From Dyella_A sp035685805 (GTDB taxonomy: Bacteria > Pseudomonadota > Gammaproteobacteria > Xanthomonadales > Rhodanobacteraceae), in the NCBI RefSeq assembly GCF_035685805.1, contig NZ_DASSAB010000006.1, forward strand, positions 40,179 to 104,178: a stretch of 64,000 nucleotides of DNA, given 5' to 3'. Shown in pieces: positions 46,437 through 54,868 of this stretch. How positions within the stretch are numbered: the first letter of the stretch is position 1; every line of letters starts with the position of its first letter. Made by a program: the position numbers and the translations under genes. Under the pieces are notes generated by a model. It did no database searches, was not told the origin of the DNA, and worked only from the letters and a program-made list of their open reading frames with translations.

Positions 46437-47102
46437 TCAGCCCGCCGCAGGCGCGTCCGGCTGTGATTCCGGCGCGGCGGCCCGAAACGCCTCCAGCTCC
46501 GCGCACGCCGCGTGGATGCGCTGCACCGTCGGGTACGGATCCAGCGGCAAGTTCCAGCGCACGGCGTTGTACATCTGCGGCACCAGGCAGAGGTCGGCCA
46601 GCCCCGGTGTGTCGCCGTGACAGAACGCACCGGTGGCCACATTGTCGGCCAGCATCGCCTCGATCGCGGCAAATCCGGCCGCCATCCAGTGCCGCGTCCA
46701 CTCCGCCCGCTGCGTTTCGCTGGCGCCAAACTGCCGCTCCAGCTGCTGCAGCACGCGCAGGTTGCCCAGCGGGTGGACGTCACAGGCAATGGTGAGGGCC
46801 AGCGCACGGACGCGCGCCCGTCCGCGCGGATCCACCGGCAGCAGCGGTGGCTCCGGGCAGGTTTCGTCCAGGTACTCGATGATCGCCAGCGACTGAGTGA
46901 CCACGCGCTCGCCGTCCTGCAGCGCAGGCACCAGCGCCTGCGGATTGAGCGCGCGGTAGGCGGCACCATGCTGCTCGCCGCCGTCACGCACCAGGTGAAC
47001 CGGGCGGTTCTCCCAGTGCAGTCCTTTCAGTTCCAGCGCGATGCGGACCCGATACGCCGCGGTGGAGCGCCAGTAGCCGTATAACGCCAGATCCGAAGCC
47101 AT
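46437..47102 (-). CDS. maiA: maleylacetoacetate isomerase
   Basis: A 221-residue zeta-class glutathione transferase fold. ATG 47102 has GGGAGG about eight bases upstream. The N-terminal active-site region YGYWRSTAAYRVRIALELKG matches the SSxxR-type catalytic block, with Thr in one position; QSLAIIEYLDE and a helical C domain follow. It isomerises maleylacetoacetate to fumarylacetoacetate in tyrosine and homogentisate breakdown. The next enzyme, FahA, is encoded at 62379-63365, about 15 kb away in the same window, so the two pathway genes are not in one operon. Confidence 0.9.
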   Translation of the reverse strand: MASDLALYGYWRSTAAYRVRIALELKGLHWENRPVHLVRDGGEQHGAAYRALNPQALVPALQDGERVVTQSLAIIEYLDETCPEPPLLPVDPRGRARVRALALTIACDVHPLGNLRVLQQLERQFGASETQRAEWTRHWMAAGFAAIEAMLADNVATGAFCHGDTPGLADLCLVPQMYNAVRWNLPLDPYPTVQRIHAACAELEAFRAAAPESQPDAPAAG

Positions 47103-47263
47103 GCGTGCATCCTCCCGGCAAATGAGTCGATATCGGCCGCAAGCATAGCGGGCGCCAGCGTTTGCATCGCCCGGAGGCCACCACGACAATGCGCCGCTGC
47201 GGCGCGTCGACTGCCGGCTGAGCCTGCCCGTCCCGTGCCACCCGTCCCCACAGGAGTCCTGCC

Positions 47264-48442
47264 GTGTCCTTTCTCCGCATGAGCGACCTCGATCTGCGCG
47301 GCAAACGCGTACTGATCCGCGAAGACCTGAATGTCCCGATCGAAGACGGCCGTATCACTTCCACCCAGCGTCTGGATGCCTCGCTGCCCACCATCCGCGC
47401 CGCGCGGGACGCGGGCGCCCGGGTGATGGTGCTGTCGCACCTGGGCCGCCCGAAGGAAGGCCAGTTCGACGAGGCCTCCTCGCTGGCGCCGGTCGCGACG
47501 TGGCTGGGCGACAAGCTCGGCAAGCCGGTGCGACTGGTCCGCGACTACCTCGACGGCGTCGAGGTGGCGGACGGCGAGGTGGTGGTGCTGGAGAACTGCC
47601 GCATGAACGTTGGCGAAGGCAAGGACGATGAGGCGCTGTCGAAGCGGTACGCCGCCCTGTGCGACATCTTCGTCATGGACGCCTTCGGCACCGCGCACCG
47701 CGCGCAGGCATCCACCCACGGCGTGATCCGCTTCGCCGCGGTCGCCGCTGCCGGCCCGCTGCTGGCGGCCGAGCTCGATGCGCTGGGCAAGGCGCTGGAA
47801 CATCCGGCCAAGCCGCTGCTGGCGATCGTTGCCGGCTCCAAGGTGTCCACCAAGCTGACCCTGCTGGAGAACCTGATCGGCAAGGTCGACCAGCTGATCG
47901 TCGGTGGCGGCATCGCCAACACCTTCATCGCCGCCGCTGGCCACAACGTCGGCAACTCACTGTACGAGCGCGACCTGCTCGACGCGGCCCGTAAGGTGCT
48001 GGCCGATGCCAGGCGGCGCGGCGCCGAGGTGCCGATGCCGGTGGACGTGGTGGTGGCGCCGGAGTTTTCCGCACATGCCCCGGCCACGGTGAAGCCGGTG
48101 GACCAGGTCAAGGACGGCGAGATGATCCTGGACATCGGCCCGGAGACGGCCGCACGCTACGCCGAGCTCATCGCCCACGCGGGCACGGTGGTGTGGAACG
48201 GTCCGGTCGGCGTGTTCGAGTTCGACGCGTTCGGCAAGGGCACCGAGACGCTGGCCCGCGCGATCGCCGCCTCGCCGGCCTTCTCGATTGCCGGCGGCGG
48301 CGACACCCTGGCCGCGGTGGACAAGTACGGCATCGAGCACGAGGTCTCCTACATCTCCACCGGCGGCGGCGCGTTCCTGGAGTTCCTGGAGGGCAAGGAG
48401 TTGCCCGCCGTGGCCGCGCTCAGGGCACGCGCCAACGGCTGA
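47264..48442 (+). CDS. pgk: phosphoglycerate kinase
   Basis: A 392-residue glycolytic kinase. GTG 47264 with AGGAG eight bases upstream is preferred to ATG 47279. The N domain has VLIREDLNVPIEDGRI and SHLGRPKEG; the C domain has VAGSKVSTKLTLLENL, VGGGIANTF, and the nucleotide-binding block WNGPVGVFEFDAFGKGT, ending with STGGGAFLEFLEGKELPAV. Length is typical. It is transcribed toward tkt, and a hairpin follows the stop. Confidence 0.97.
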   Translation: MSFLRMSDLDLRGKRVLIREDLNVPIEDGRITSTQRLDASLPTIRAARDAGARVMVLSHLGRPKEGQFDEASSLAPVATWLGDKLGKPVRLVRDYLDGVEVADGEVVVLENCRMNVGEGKDDEALSKRYAALCDIFVMDAFGTAHRAQASTHGVIRFAAVAAAGPLLAAELDALGKALEHPAKPLLAIVAGSKVSTKLTLLENLIGKVDQLIVGGGIANTFIAAAGHNVGNSLYERDLLDAARKVLADARRRGAEVPMPVDVVVAPEFSAHAPATVKPVDQVKDGEMILDIGPETAARYAELIAHAGTVVWNGPVGVFEFDAFGKGTETLARAIAASPAFSIAGGGDTLAAVDKYGIEHEVSYISTGGGAFLEFLEGKELPAVAALRARANG

Positions 48443-48464
48443 TCACCGTGGCAGGAGACGCCGG

Positions 48465-48490
48465 AAGGCCGCGCCTGGCGCGGCCTTCTT
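48465..48490 (+). terminator. intrinsic-type terminator of pgk
   Basis: AAGGCCGCG at 48465-48473 pairs with CGCGGCCTT at 48479-48487 around CCTGG, followed by the short pyrimidine run CTT. It ends 23-45 bases after the pgk stop. Confidence 0.6.
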
Positions 48491-48779
48491 CATGCACGCG
48501 CTTCGCGCCCCACGATGCGCCGCACGGCTGCGATCACACGCTCAACGTCGGCGTCTGACAGCCCCGGCGAGAGTGGCAGGCTGACGGTCTGCCGTCCCAG
48601 CCTCATCGCGTGCGGCCACTGCTCCGGCGTCCAGCCGTAACGCTGCTGGTAGTAGGGATGCTCCGGGACCGACCGATAGTGCCAAGCCAGCCCGTACGCA
48701 TGCAGGCGGTGACTTCGGCGATTTCTTCCTCGCCGATGCTGGGGGCACCAAAGACAATGAAGCGATCGTTCCCGGTCAT
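48490..48779 (-). pseudogene. internally deleted DegT/DnrJ/EryC1/StrS aminotransferase remnant
   Basis: On the minus strand ATG 48779 opens a frame with FGAPSIGEEEIAEVTACMRT then GWLGT, the usual N-terminal start of a sugar aminotransferase. About 35 residues in, the similarity stops. A second frame then carries the C-terminal end of the same family: HYRSVPEHPYYQQRYGW and VSLPLSPGLSDADVERVIAAV, ending at 48490. The PLP core, some 300 residues, is missing and the two pieces are out of frame, so a single internal deletion is the simplest reading. Another family member, WecE, is intact at 7525-8661. It lies between the pgk and tkt terminators. Confidence 0.8.
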
Positions 48780-48793
48780 GCAGCATCCTGGTG

Positions 48794-48823
48794 AAGAAAA
48801 TCGGGCCGCTTGCGCGGCCCGAT
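48794..48823 (-). terminator. intrinsic terminator of tkt
   Basis: ATCGGGCCGC at 48800-48809 pairs perfectly with GCGGCCCGAT at 48814-48823 around a four-base loop. On the minus strand the stem is followed by TTTTCTT. It starts about 20 bases after the tkt stop. Confidence 0.85.
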
Positions 48824-48843
48824 CGAGGACGGTTTTGGCAGCC

Positions 48844-50853
48844 TCAGCCGACCACGCGCCTGACCGCGTCGACCACATGGCTGACGGTGAACCCGAAGTG
48901 CTCGAACAACTGCGGCGCCGGCGCGGAGGCGCCGAAGGTGGTCATGCCGATCACCTCGCCGTCCAGTCCGACGTACTTGCGCCAGAAGTCGGCGGTGGCA
49001 GCCTCCACGGCAACGCGGGCACGGCACCAGCCCGGCAACACCGCCTCGCGGTACGCCGCCGGCTGCTCGTCGAACAGTTCGGTGCACGGCATCGACACCA
49101 CCCGCACCGCCACCCCCTGCTGGGCCAGCGTGCGCATCGCCTCCATCGCCAGCTCCACCTCCGAGCCGGTCGCGATCAGGATCGCCTTGAACTGGTTGTC
49201 GGCCGGATCGGACAAGACGTAACCGCCGCGACCGATGTCGGCCAGCTGTTCGGCGCTGCGCTGCTGGTGCTTGAGGGTCTGGCGCGAGAACACCAGGCAC
49301 GCGGGGTGCCCCTTGCGCTCGATGGCGACCTTCCAGGCAGCGAAGGACTCGACCGCATCGCACGGTCGCCAGACCTGGTTGCCCGGGATGTAGCGCAGGC
49401 TCGCCAGGTGCTCCACCGGCTGGTGCGTCGGGCCATCCTCGCCCAGGCCGATCGAGTCATGGGTGTAGACGTGGATGGCATGCGCGGGGATCAGCGCGCT
49501 CATGCGCACCGCGTTGCGGGCGTAATCGGAAAACACCAGGAAGGTGGCGTCGTACGGGATGAAGCCGCCGTGCAGCGCCAGGCCGTTGGCGATGGCGGTC
49601 ATGCCGAACTCGCGCACGCCGTAATAGACGTAGTTGCCCTCGCCGCCGGTGCTGTCGCCATTGGCGGCGTCGTGACTGCCTTTCCACTTGGTCAGGTTGG
49701 AGCCGGCTAGGTCGGCCGAGCCGCCAATCAGTTCGGGCAGCAGCGGACCGAACGCGTCCAGTGCCATCTGCGAGGCCTTGCGCGAAGCGACCTCCGGGCC
49801 CTCGGACTGAATCCGCGCCACCAGCGCCTGCGACTCGTCCGCCCAGTCGGCCGGCAGCTCGCCGTTGAAACGGCGCTCGAACTCAGCCGCGAGCTCTGGG
49901 TGTGCCGATGCGTAGGCAGCAAATGCTTCGTCCCAGGCCTTTTCGACCGCGGCACCCTTGGTCTTGTGGTCCCAGCCGGCGTAGATCTCGGCCGGAATCT
50001 CGAACGGCCCGTGGCGCCAGTCGAGCGCATCGCGGGTGGCGGCCACTTCATCCTTGCCGAGCGCGGCGCCGTGGCTCTCTTCCTTGCCCTGCTTGTGCGG
50101 TGCGCCGAAGCCGATGATGGTCTTGCAGCAGATCAGGGTGGGCTTGTCGCCCTGGCCAGTCGCCGCGGCGATCGCCCGCTTCACCGCATCGGCATCATGG
50201 CCATCGACGTGGCGGATCACGTTCCAGCCGTACGACTCGAACCGGGCCGGCGTGTCGTCGGTGAACCAGCCGTGGACCTCGCCATCGATCGAGATGCCGT
50301 TGTCATCGTAGATCGCCACCAGCTTGCCCAGCTTCCAGGTGCCGGCGAGCGAGGCGACCTCGTGCGAGATGCCCTCCATCAGGCAGCCGTCGCCGAGGAA
50401 CACGTAGGTGTGATGGTCGACCACGGCGTGGCCGGGGCGATTGAAGTGCGCTGCCAGCACTTTTTCCGCCAGGGCGAAGCCCACGGCATTGGCCAGGCCC
50501 TGGCCGAGCGGGCCAGTGGTGGTCTCCACGCCCGGGGTTTCGCTGGCCTCGGGGTGGCCGGCGGTCTTGGAGTGCAGCTGGCGGAACTGCTTCAACTGCT
50601 CCATCGGCAGGTCGAAGCCGCTCAGATGCAGCAGCGCGTACTGCAGCATCGAGCCATGGCCGTTGGAGAGCACGAAGCGATCGCGGTTGGCCCACTTCGG
50701 GTTGGCCGGATTGAACTGCAGGAAGTCGTTCCACAGCACCTCGGCGATGTCGGCCATGCCCATCGGCATCCCGGGATGGCCGGAGTTGGCCTTTTCCACG
50801 GCATCCATGGCGAGGGCGCGCACGGCATTGGCGAGTTCTCGGCGGGTGGTCAT
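48844..50853 (-). CDS. tkt: transketolase
   Basis: A 669-residue thiamine-diphosphate enzyme of the pentose phosphate pathway. ATG 50853 has GGAG eight bases upstream and is preferred over GTG two codons earlier. NSGHPGMPMGMADIAEVLW, LSNGHGSMLQYALLH, TTGPLGQGLANAVG, and the ThDP motif from GDGCLMEG to the downstream Asn (IYDDN) are intact. The pyrimidine domain has HDSIGLGEDGPTHQPVEH. Full length for the bacterial class. It stands with pgk, an aldolase, pyk and gap as part of a scattered central-carbon cluster. Confidence 0.97.
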   Translation of the reverse strand: MTTRRELANAVRALAMDAVEKANSGHPGMPMGMADIAEVLWNDFLQFNPANPKWANRDRFVLSNGHGSMLQYALLHLSGFDLPMEQLKQFRQLHSKTAGHPEASETPGVETTTGPLGQGLANAVGFALAEKVLAAHFNRPGHAVVDHHTYVFLGDGCLMEGISHEVASLAGTWKLGKLVAIYDDNGISIDGEVHGWFTDDTPARFESYGWNVIRHVDGHDADAVKRAIAAATGQGDKPTLICCKTIIGFGAPHKQGKEESHGAALGKDEVAATRDALDWRHGPFEIPAEIYAGWDHKTKGAAVEKAWDEAFAAYASAHPELAAEFERRFNGELPADWADESQALVARIQSEGPEVASRKASQMALDAFGPLLPELIGGSADLAGSNLTKWKGSHDAANGDSTGGEGNYVYYGVREFGMTAIANGLALHGGFIPYDATFLVFSDYARNAVRMSALIPAHAIHVYTHDSIGLGEDGPTHQPVEHLASLRYIPGNQVWRPCDAVESFAAWKVAIERKGHPACLVFSRQTLKHQQRSAEQLADIGRGGYVLSDPADNQFKAILIATGSEVELAMEAMRTLAQQGVAVRVVSMPCTELFDEQPAAYREAVLPGWCRARVAVEAATADFWRKYVGLDGEVIGMTTFGASAPAPQLFEHFGFTVSHVVDAVRRVVG

Positions 50854-51127
50854 CAGCACATCTCCGGAGGGGAACTAAAGACCGCCATTGTCGCCGATTC
50901 GTGCGTGCACGTCGCGCCACCGTCCGCCTGCAGGCGCAGCGCAACCTCGCTTCCCCATGGGGTCCACCAGGGCGGAGCTCTTAATTGGCGCTTAACTTCG
51001 CGCCCCCGGATATCGGCGCGCTTCAGGCGCGCATGCGTTCAATGGCCGCCGCGTCACTCCCCAGACGCAGCCTGCCGCGGCGTCCCCACGCCCGGCAGCG
51101 CAGGACCATAAGAAGGAGAACTCCCCG
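50854..51127. other. intergenic region tkt-outer membrane barrel gene 1
   Basis: A 274-base divergent region between tkt and the first barrel gene. It contains the TTAA-type motif at 50980-50998 and a short hairpin (GGCGCGC-like) near 51015-51035. The first barrel gene has AGAAGGAG about six bases before its ATG at 51128. No further gene is visible. Confidence 0.5.
50980..50998 (+). promoter_or_regulatory. shared TTAA motif, copy 1
   Basis: CTTAATTGGCGCTTAACTT, with two TTAA boxes spaced by seven bases. It lies 148 bases before the barrel-1 ATG. A similar motif lies 151 bases before the ATG of the paralogue, agreeing at 13 of the first 16 positions. It may be a promoter or an operator. Confidence 0.4.
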
Positions 51128-51796
51128 ATGAAAAAGTCCTTGCTCGCCATTGCATTCGTTACTGCCGGCACCTGCTCGCTGCCCGTCCTGGCTCAGGACA
51201 CCATGGGTAACGACGCCGGCACCACCCTCACCGACACCGACACCACCGGCTCGGCGCCGGGCAACTATCAGCCGAGCCAACCGGTCGGGACCGGCAACTG
51301 GTTCATCGACGGCAGCGTCGGCCAAGCCCACATGTACAAGGGCCCGTTCAACGATCACCCCACCACCTATGCCCTCAACGGCGGCTACCGCTGGAAGGTG
51401 GGACCGGATCTCGGGCTCGGTGTGGAAGCGGGTTACAACGATCTGGGCAACTTCAAGGTGAAGAACGCCTTCAACAGCGACGAGGTGAATCTGACCGGCC
51501 GGCGCAATGCGCTGCGCGGGTGGACCGCGGGCGTCAATGGCCGGATCAACGTCTGGCAGGGTCTGTACGTCAGCGGCCGGGCCGGCGTGTACGGATGGAA
51601 GGGCCACGGCTACAGCGACCAGGACATCAACCGTCACGATCTTGATCAGGTGGACTACTACGCCGGCGCCGGCGTGGGTTACGACTTCAACGATCACTTC
51701 GGCCTGGGGCTGTCCTACGACTACTTCCACGCCAACAAGGATCACGTGAACCTGACCACCGACACGGCCTCGCTGACGGCCGAGTACCGGTTCTGA
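51128..51796 (+). CDS. small outer-membrane beta-barrel protein, paralogue 1
   Basis: A 222-residue protein with a clear signal peptide (LLAIAFVTAGTCSLPVLA, then Q). After a Thr/Asp-rich linker of about 40 residues comes an eight-strand-like barrel with alternating hydrophobic residues: YALNGGYRWKVGPDLGLGVE, AGYNDLGNF, YAGAGVGYDFNDHFGLGLSY, and a C-terminal phenylalanine (AEYRF), the usual barrel assembly signal. It belongs to the OmpA-transmembrane/Omp_b-brl kind of fold. The next gene on the strand is a close paralogue lacking the linker. AGAAGGAG lies just upstream. No specific function is evident. Confidence 0.85.
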   Translation: MKKSLLAIAFVTAGTCSLPVLAQDTMGNDAGTTLTDTDTTGSAPGNYQPSQPVGTGNWFIDGSVGQAHMYKGPFNDHPTTYALNGGYRWKVGPDLGLGVEAGYNDLGNFKVKNAFNSDEVNLTGRRNALRGWTAGVNGRINVWQGLYVSGRAGVYGWKGHGYSDQDINRHDLDQVDYYAGAGVGYDFNDHFGLGLSYDYFHANKDHVNLTTDTASLTAEYRF

Positions 51797-51803
51797 TGGC
51801 CAT

Positions 51804-51826
51804 GGCGCCGCCGCGATGGCGGCGCC
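51804..51826 (+). terminator. stem-loop after barrel gene 1
   Basis: GGCGCCGCC at 51804-51812 pairs with GGCGGCGCC at 51818-51826 around GCGAT, eight bases after the stop. It is followed by only a mixed pyrimidine stretch, so termination may be partial. Confidence 0.55.
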
Positions 51827-51829
51827 TCG

Positions 51830-51848
51830 CTTAACTGACGATTAATAC
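51830..51848 (+). promoter_or_regulatory. shared TTAA motif, copy 2
   Basis: CTTAACTGACGATTAATAC, the second copy of the motif described at 50980-50998, 151 bases upstream of the barrel-2 ATG. An inverted AATAC/GTATT pair overlaps its right end (51844-51864). Confidence 0.4.
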
Positions 51849-51980
51849 TGTACTTGTCGGTATTGAATCTTTCCGACGCCGCCACATCTAACTCCGGGTG
51901 CACGCCCTCCCCCGGCGGCACGTCCCCCGGCGGCTGGCGCCTGATGGTCCGGCCGCCCATAAAAACAAAGGATCTCCCCG

Positions 51981-52571
51981 ATGAAAAAGACTCTGCTCGC
52001 TCTTGCTTTCGTTTCTGCCGGCCTCGCCGCCGTGCCCGCGTTCGCGCAGAACGCGCCTGCGGACGCCAGCGGCTGGTTCGTCAACGGCAACGCCGGACGC
52101 ACCTCGATCAACAAGGGTCCGTATGACGGCCACGACACCGGCTACGCCATCAACGGCGGTTATCGCTGGAGCGTGGCTCCCAACGCCGCCATCGGCGTGG
52201 AAGCGGGTTACAACGATCTCGGCAACATCCATGTCAAGAACGCCTTCAACAGCAACGACGTGGTCGAGCCCGGCAAGTCGCAGCTGCACGGCTGGACGGC
52301 CGGCGTGAACGGTCACTTCAACCTGAGCCCCAACTGGTACCTCAGCGGCCGCACCGGCCTGTATGCCTGGAAGGGCCACGGCCTGAGCAACGATTCGAAC
52401 CCGGTCCGCCAGGGCCTGGACGAAACCAGCTGGTACGCAGGCGCCGGCGTGGGCTATGACTTCAGCAACAACGTGAGCGTCGGCATCAACTACGACTACT
52501 ACGATGCCAAGAAGCACGACGTCGATCTGAGCACCGACATGGTCTCGGTCAGCGCCGAATACCGCTTCTAA
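51981..52571 (+). CDS. small outer-membrane beta-barrel protein, paralogue 2
   Basis: A 196-residue protein with signal peptide LLALAFVSAGLAAVPAFA followed by Q. The barrel part aligns well with paralogue 1: YAINGGYRWSVAPNAAIGVE, AGYNDLGNIHVKNAFNSND, YAGAGVGYDFSNNVSVGINY and the same C-terminal AEYRF. It lacks the Thr/Asp-rich linker of its neighbour. The two genes look like a tandem duplication with similar upstream distances to a shared motif. A strong bidirectional terminator follows. Function not assigned. Confidence 0.85.
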   Translation: MKKTLLALAFVSAGLAAVPAFAQNAPADASGWFVNGNAGRTSINKGPYDGHDTGYAINGGYRWSVAPNAAIGVEAGYNDLGNIHVKNAFNSNDVVEPGKSQLHGWTAGVNGHFNLSPNWYLSGRTGLYAWKGHGLSNDSNPVRQGLDETSWYAGAGVGYDFSNNVSVGINYDYYDAKKHDVDLSTDMVSVSAEYRF

Positions 52572-52611
52572 GCAGCGACGCTGGGCGGAACCGGGATGGT
52601 TCCGCGAACAA

Positions 52612-52641
52612 AAAAAGGGCGCCCCGCGGGGCGCCCTTTTT
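52612..52641. terminator. bidirectional terminator of barrel gene 2 and the aldolase gene
   Basis: A perfect 30-base palindrome: AAAAAGGGCGCCCCG followed directly by CGGGGCGCCCTTTTT. It has T-runs on both strands and serves both convergent genes (stops at 52571 and 52676). Confidence 0.92.
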
Positions 52642-52675
52642 CATGCCGCGGCGAAGCTGCCGCGACGGATGTCGC

Positions 52676-53683
52676 TTACTTGCCGGTCCACCGACCCAGG
52701 GCGGCCTGGCCGTTTTCCTTCGCCCGCGCGGCCACCGTCTTCTGCGCGTCGGCATAGTTCGCCTTCATGTCCTTCGACCACAGTTTCAGCGCCGCCTGCT
52801 GCATGGCGCGGCCATAGGAGAACGACAGCGGCCACGGATGCGGACCGATGCGGTTCATGGCGTTGAGGTGTGCGGTGGACTGCTCGTCGGTCTGGCCGCC
52901 GGAGAGGAACACGATGCCCGGCAGCGACGCCGGCACGGTGGACTTGAGCATGCGCACCGTGGCCTCGGCCACCTCCTCCACGTCGACCTGCTCCTCGGCG
53001 TCCTTGCCCGGGATCACCATCGACACCTTCAGAATGGTGCCCTCGAGCATCACGTTCTGCTCGTAAAGCGCGTTGAACAGGCTGCGCAGCACCGCCTCGT
53101 GCACTTCGTAGCTGACTTCGATGCTGTGGTCGCCGTCCATGATCACTTCCGGCTCGACCATCGGCACGATGCCCGCTTCCTGGCACAGCGCCGCGTAGCG
53201 GGCCAGCACGTGGCAGTTGGCCTCGATCGCGGTGGAGCTGGGGTTGTCTTCGGAGATGTTGATCACGGCGCGCCACTTGGCGAATTGCGCACCGAGCCTG
53301 GCGTATTCCTGCAGGCGCTCGCGCAGCCCATCCAGGCCTTCGGTGACCACGTCACCCGGGAACCCGGCCAGCGGCACCGGGCCCTTGTCCACCTTGATGC
53401 CGGGGATGATGCCGAGCTTCTTCATGACCTGGGTAAACGGCACGCCGTCCTTGGTCGACTGGCGGATCGTCTCGTCGTACAGGATTGCGCCGGAAATGTG
53501 CTCGTTGAGGCCCGGGGTGGTGAGCAGCAGCTCGCGGTAGCCGCGGCGATTCTCTTCGGTGTTCTCGATGCCGACCGCCTCAAACCGCTTCGCGATCGTC
53601 TTGGTCGACTCATCGATGGCGATGATGCCCTTGCCGGGCGCAACCATTGCCAGTGCGATGCTTTCCAGATCTTCGATGCTCAT
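52676..53683 (-). CDS. fructose-bisphosphate aldolase, class I
   Basis: A 335-residue Schiff-base aldolase. ATG 53683 has GGAG six bases upstream. The catalytic lysine is Lys219 in EGTILKVSMVIPGKDA, with FAKWRAVI (Lys137) and MVEPEV as further active-site blocks; the C terminus ends in a basic tail. Class I aldolases of this type are usual in xanthomonads, whereas many other gammaproteobacteria rely on class II FbaA. It cleaves or condenses fructose-1,6-bisphosphate in glycolysis and gluconeogenesis and lies with pgk, tkt, pyk and gap. Confidence 0.95.
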   Translation of the reverse strand: MSIEDLESIALAMVAPGKGIIAIDESTKTIAKRFEAVGIENTEENRRGYRELLLTTPGLNEHISGAILYDETIRQSTKDGVPFTQVMKKLGIIPGIKVDKGPVPLAGFPGDVVTEGLDGLRERLQEYARLGAQFAKWRAVINISEDNPSSTAIEANCHVLARYAALCQEAGIVPMVEPEVIMDGDHSIEVSYEVHEAVLRSLFNALYEQNVMLEGTILKVSMVIPGKDAEEQVDVEEVAEATVRMLKSTVPASLPGIVFLSGGQTDEQSTAHLNAMNRIGPHPWPLSFSYGRAMQQAALKLWSKDMKANYADAQKTVAARAKENGQAALGRWTGK

Positions 53684-53814
53684 GACGACTCCGTGGGAAC
53701 AACGGCGGCGTGGCGCCGCGCAGAATGACGCCGCCCCGGCAGGGGCGGCAAGGCTGAAAACGGCGGAGTATATGCCAGATCGCCGGGACTCACCGTCGAC
53801 GCCGGCGCGGCGGC

Positions 53815-54252
53815 TCAGCCGGCGTCGTAGCCGGGCAGCTGGCACGGCGCCATCAGCTGCTGCTGGGCCGCCTTGTCGTCGGGCGCATTGAATGGCACCA
53901 CGTAGTAGGTCGATACCACCTCACCGGCCCGGTTGGTCAACGAGGGGCCATAGGTGAAGCTCTTCACGGCGCTCTCGGCGACCGGACCCAGGTCGCTGTC
54001 GGGGACCACGTTCACCGCCTTCACATCGCGCGTGACGCCATCGGAGCCGATCGTGTAGGTCACCGCCACGCAGCCGGGCTTGTAGATGTTGCGCCCGCTG
54101 TTGGGCACGTCCACGCCGACGTGCTGGTTGAGCAGTATCCAGTAGGCATTGAGGCGCTCGGGAGCTACCCGCCGTGCCTGCGCCATCAGCGGCGTGGCGA
54201 CGGCAAAAGCCAGCAGACACAGCGGCAGCTGCAGGCGAAGCAGGGTTTTCAT
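53815..54252 (-). CDS. TonB C-terminal-like secreted protein
   Basis: A 145-residue protein from ATG 54252 with a signal peptide (QLPLCLLAFAVATPLMAQA). The mature part resembles the TonB C-terminal fold in its YTIGSDGVTRDVKAVNVVPD block and the adjacent helix AESAVKSFTYGP, but has no TonB proline-rich spacer or membrane anchor beyond the signal. Two cysteines (VAVTY neighbourhood and APCQLPGYD) may form a disulfide. It was likely derived from a TonB-like module in the periplasm. It is 131 bases after the aldolase start and 38 bases before a membrane protein gene, same strand. Confidence 0.7.
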   Translation of the reverse strand: MKTLLRLQLPLCLLAFAVATPLMAQARRVAPERLNAYWILLNQHVGVDVPNSGRNIYKPGCVAVTYTIGSDGVTRDVKAVNVVPDSDLGPVAESAVKSFTYGPSLTNRAGEVVSTYYVVPFNAPDDKAAQQQLMAPCQLPGYDAG

Positions 54253-54290
54253 GGGAGCCTCCGGGTTCGGGTGGGGCTGCCAGTCTAGCC

Positions 54291-54836
54291 TCAGCGGAGC
54301 GGGACGGCGTCTTCGCTGCCGACCGGCACGGCCGGGCCACGCAGACCGGCCAGCAGTGCCGTCAGCCCCCGCGCCCCCGCGACCAGCCACGCGCCGGCCA
54401 GCATCTGGACGAGGTAGTAGATCAGCCAGCGCCACTCGGAAGCCGGAAGTCGCGCGCTGGAGTAGTCGCTCAGGCGGTCATGCAGGAACCACATGGTGAG
54501 GCCGTGACCCATGACGCCGGACAGGCCGGCAACCGCCATCCATGCGCCGAGCACCGACAGCGCGATGCGCTGCAATGCGTTCGCCTCGATCGGACTTTCC
54601 AGCACCTCATGGCCGGCACGCCCACTGGCCCACCAGGCAAGCATGCCCGGCCACAGCCACAGCACGGCCGCAGTCGCCAGGTAACGCAGCGAAAACAGGG
54701 CGGTGCCCAGCCACACGCGGGTGTCGCCCTGCGCCTGCACGACCACGCGTGCGAGGTTTTCCAAAGCAGCGACGGCAAGCAGCACGGCGCCCAGTCTTAC
54801 AGCCACGCACAGCACGGTGTGCAGTGTCGTCTTCAT
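54291..54836 (-). CDS. hypothetical four-helix membrane protein
   Basis: A 181-residue protein with four predicted membrane segments: LCVAVRLGAVLLAVAALENL near 10-28, YLATAAVLWLWPGMLAWW near 52-70, IALSVLGAWMAVAGLSGVM near 91-109 and LIYYLVQMLAGAWLVAGA near 137-154. I do not recognise the family. It lies 32 bases downstream of pyk on the same strand and may be co-transcribed with it. Confidence 0.7.
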   Translation of the reverse strand: MKTTLHTVLCVAVRLGAVLLAVAALENLARVVVQAQGDTRVWLGTALFSLRYLATAAVLWLWPGMLAWWASGRAGHEVLESPIEANALQRIALSVLGAWMAVAGLSGVMGHGLTMWFLHDRLSDYSSARLPASEWRWLIYYLVQMLAGAWLVAGARGLTALLAGLRGPAVPVGSEDAVPLR

Positions 54837-54868
54837 GTGGGCGATCCCTCGCGTCGGATGGGTGGCTG

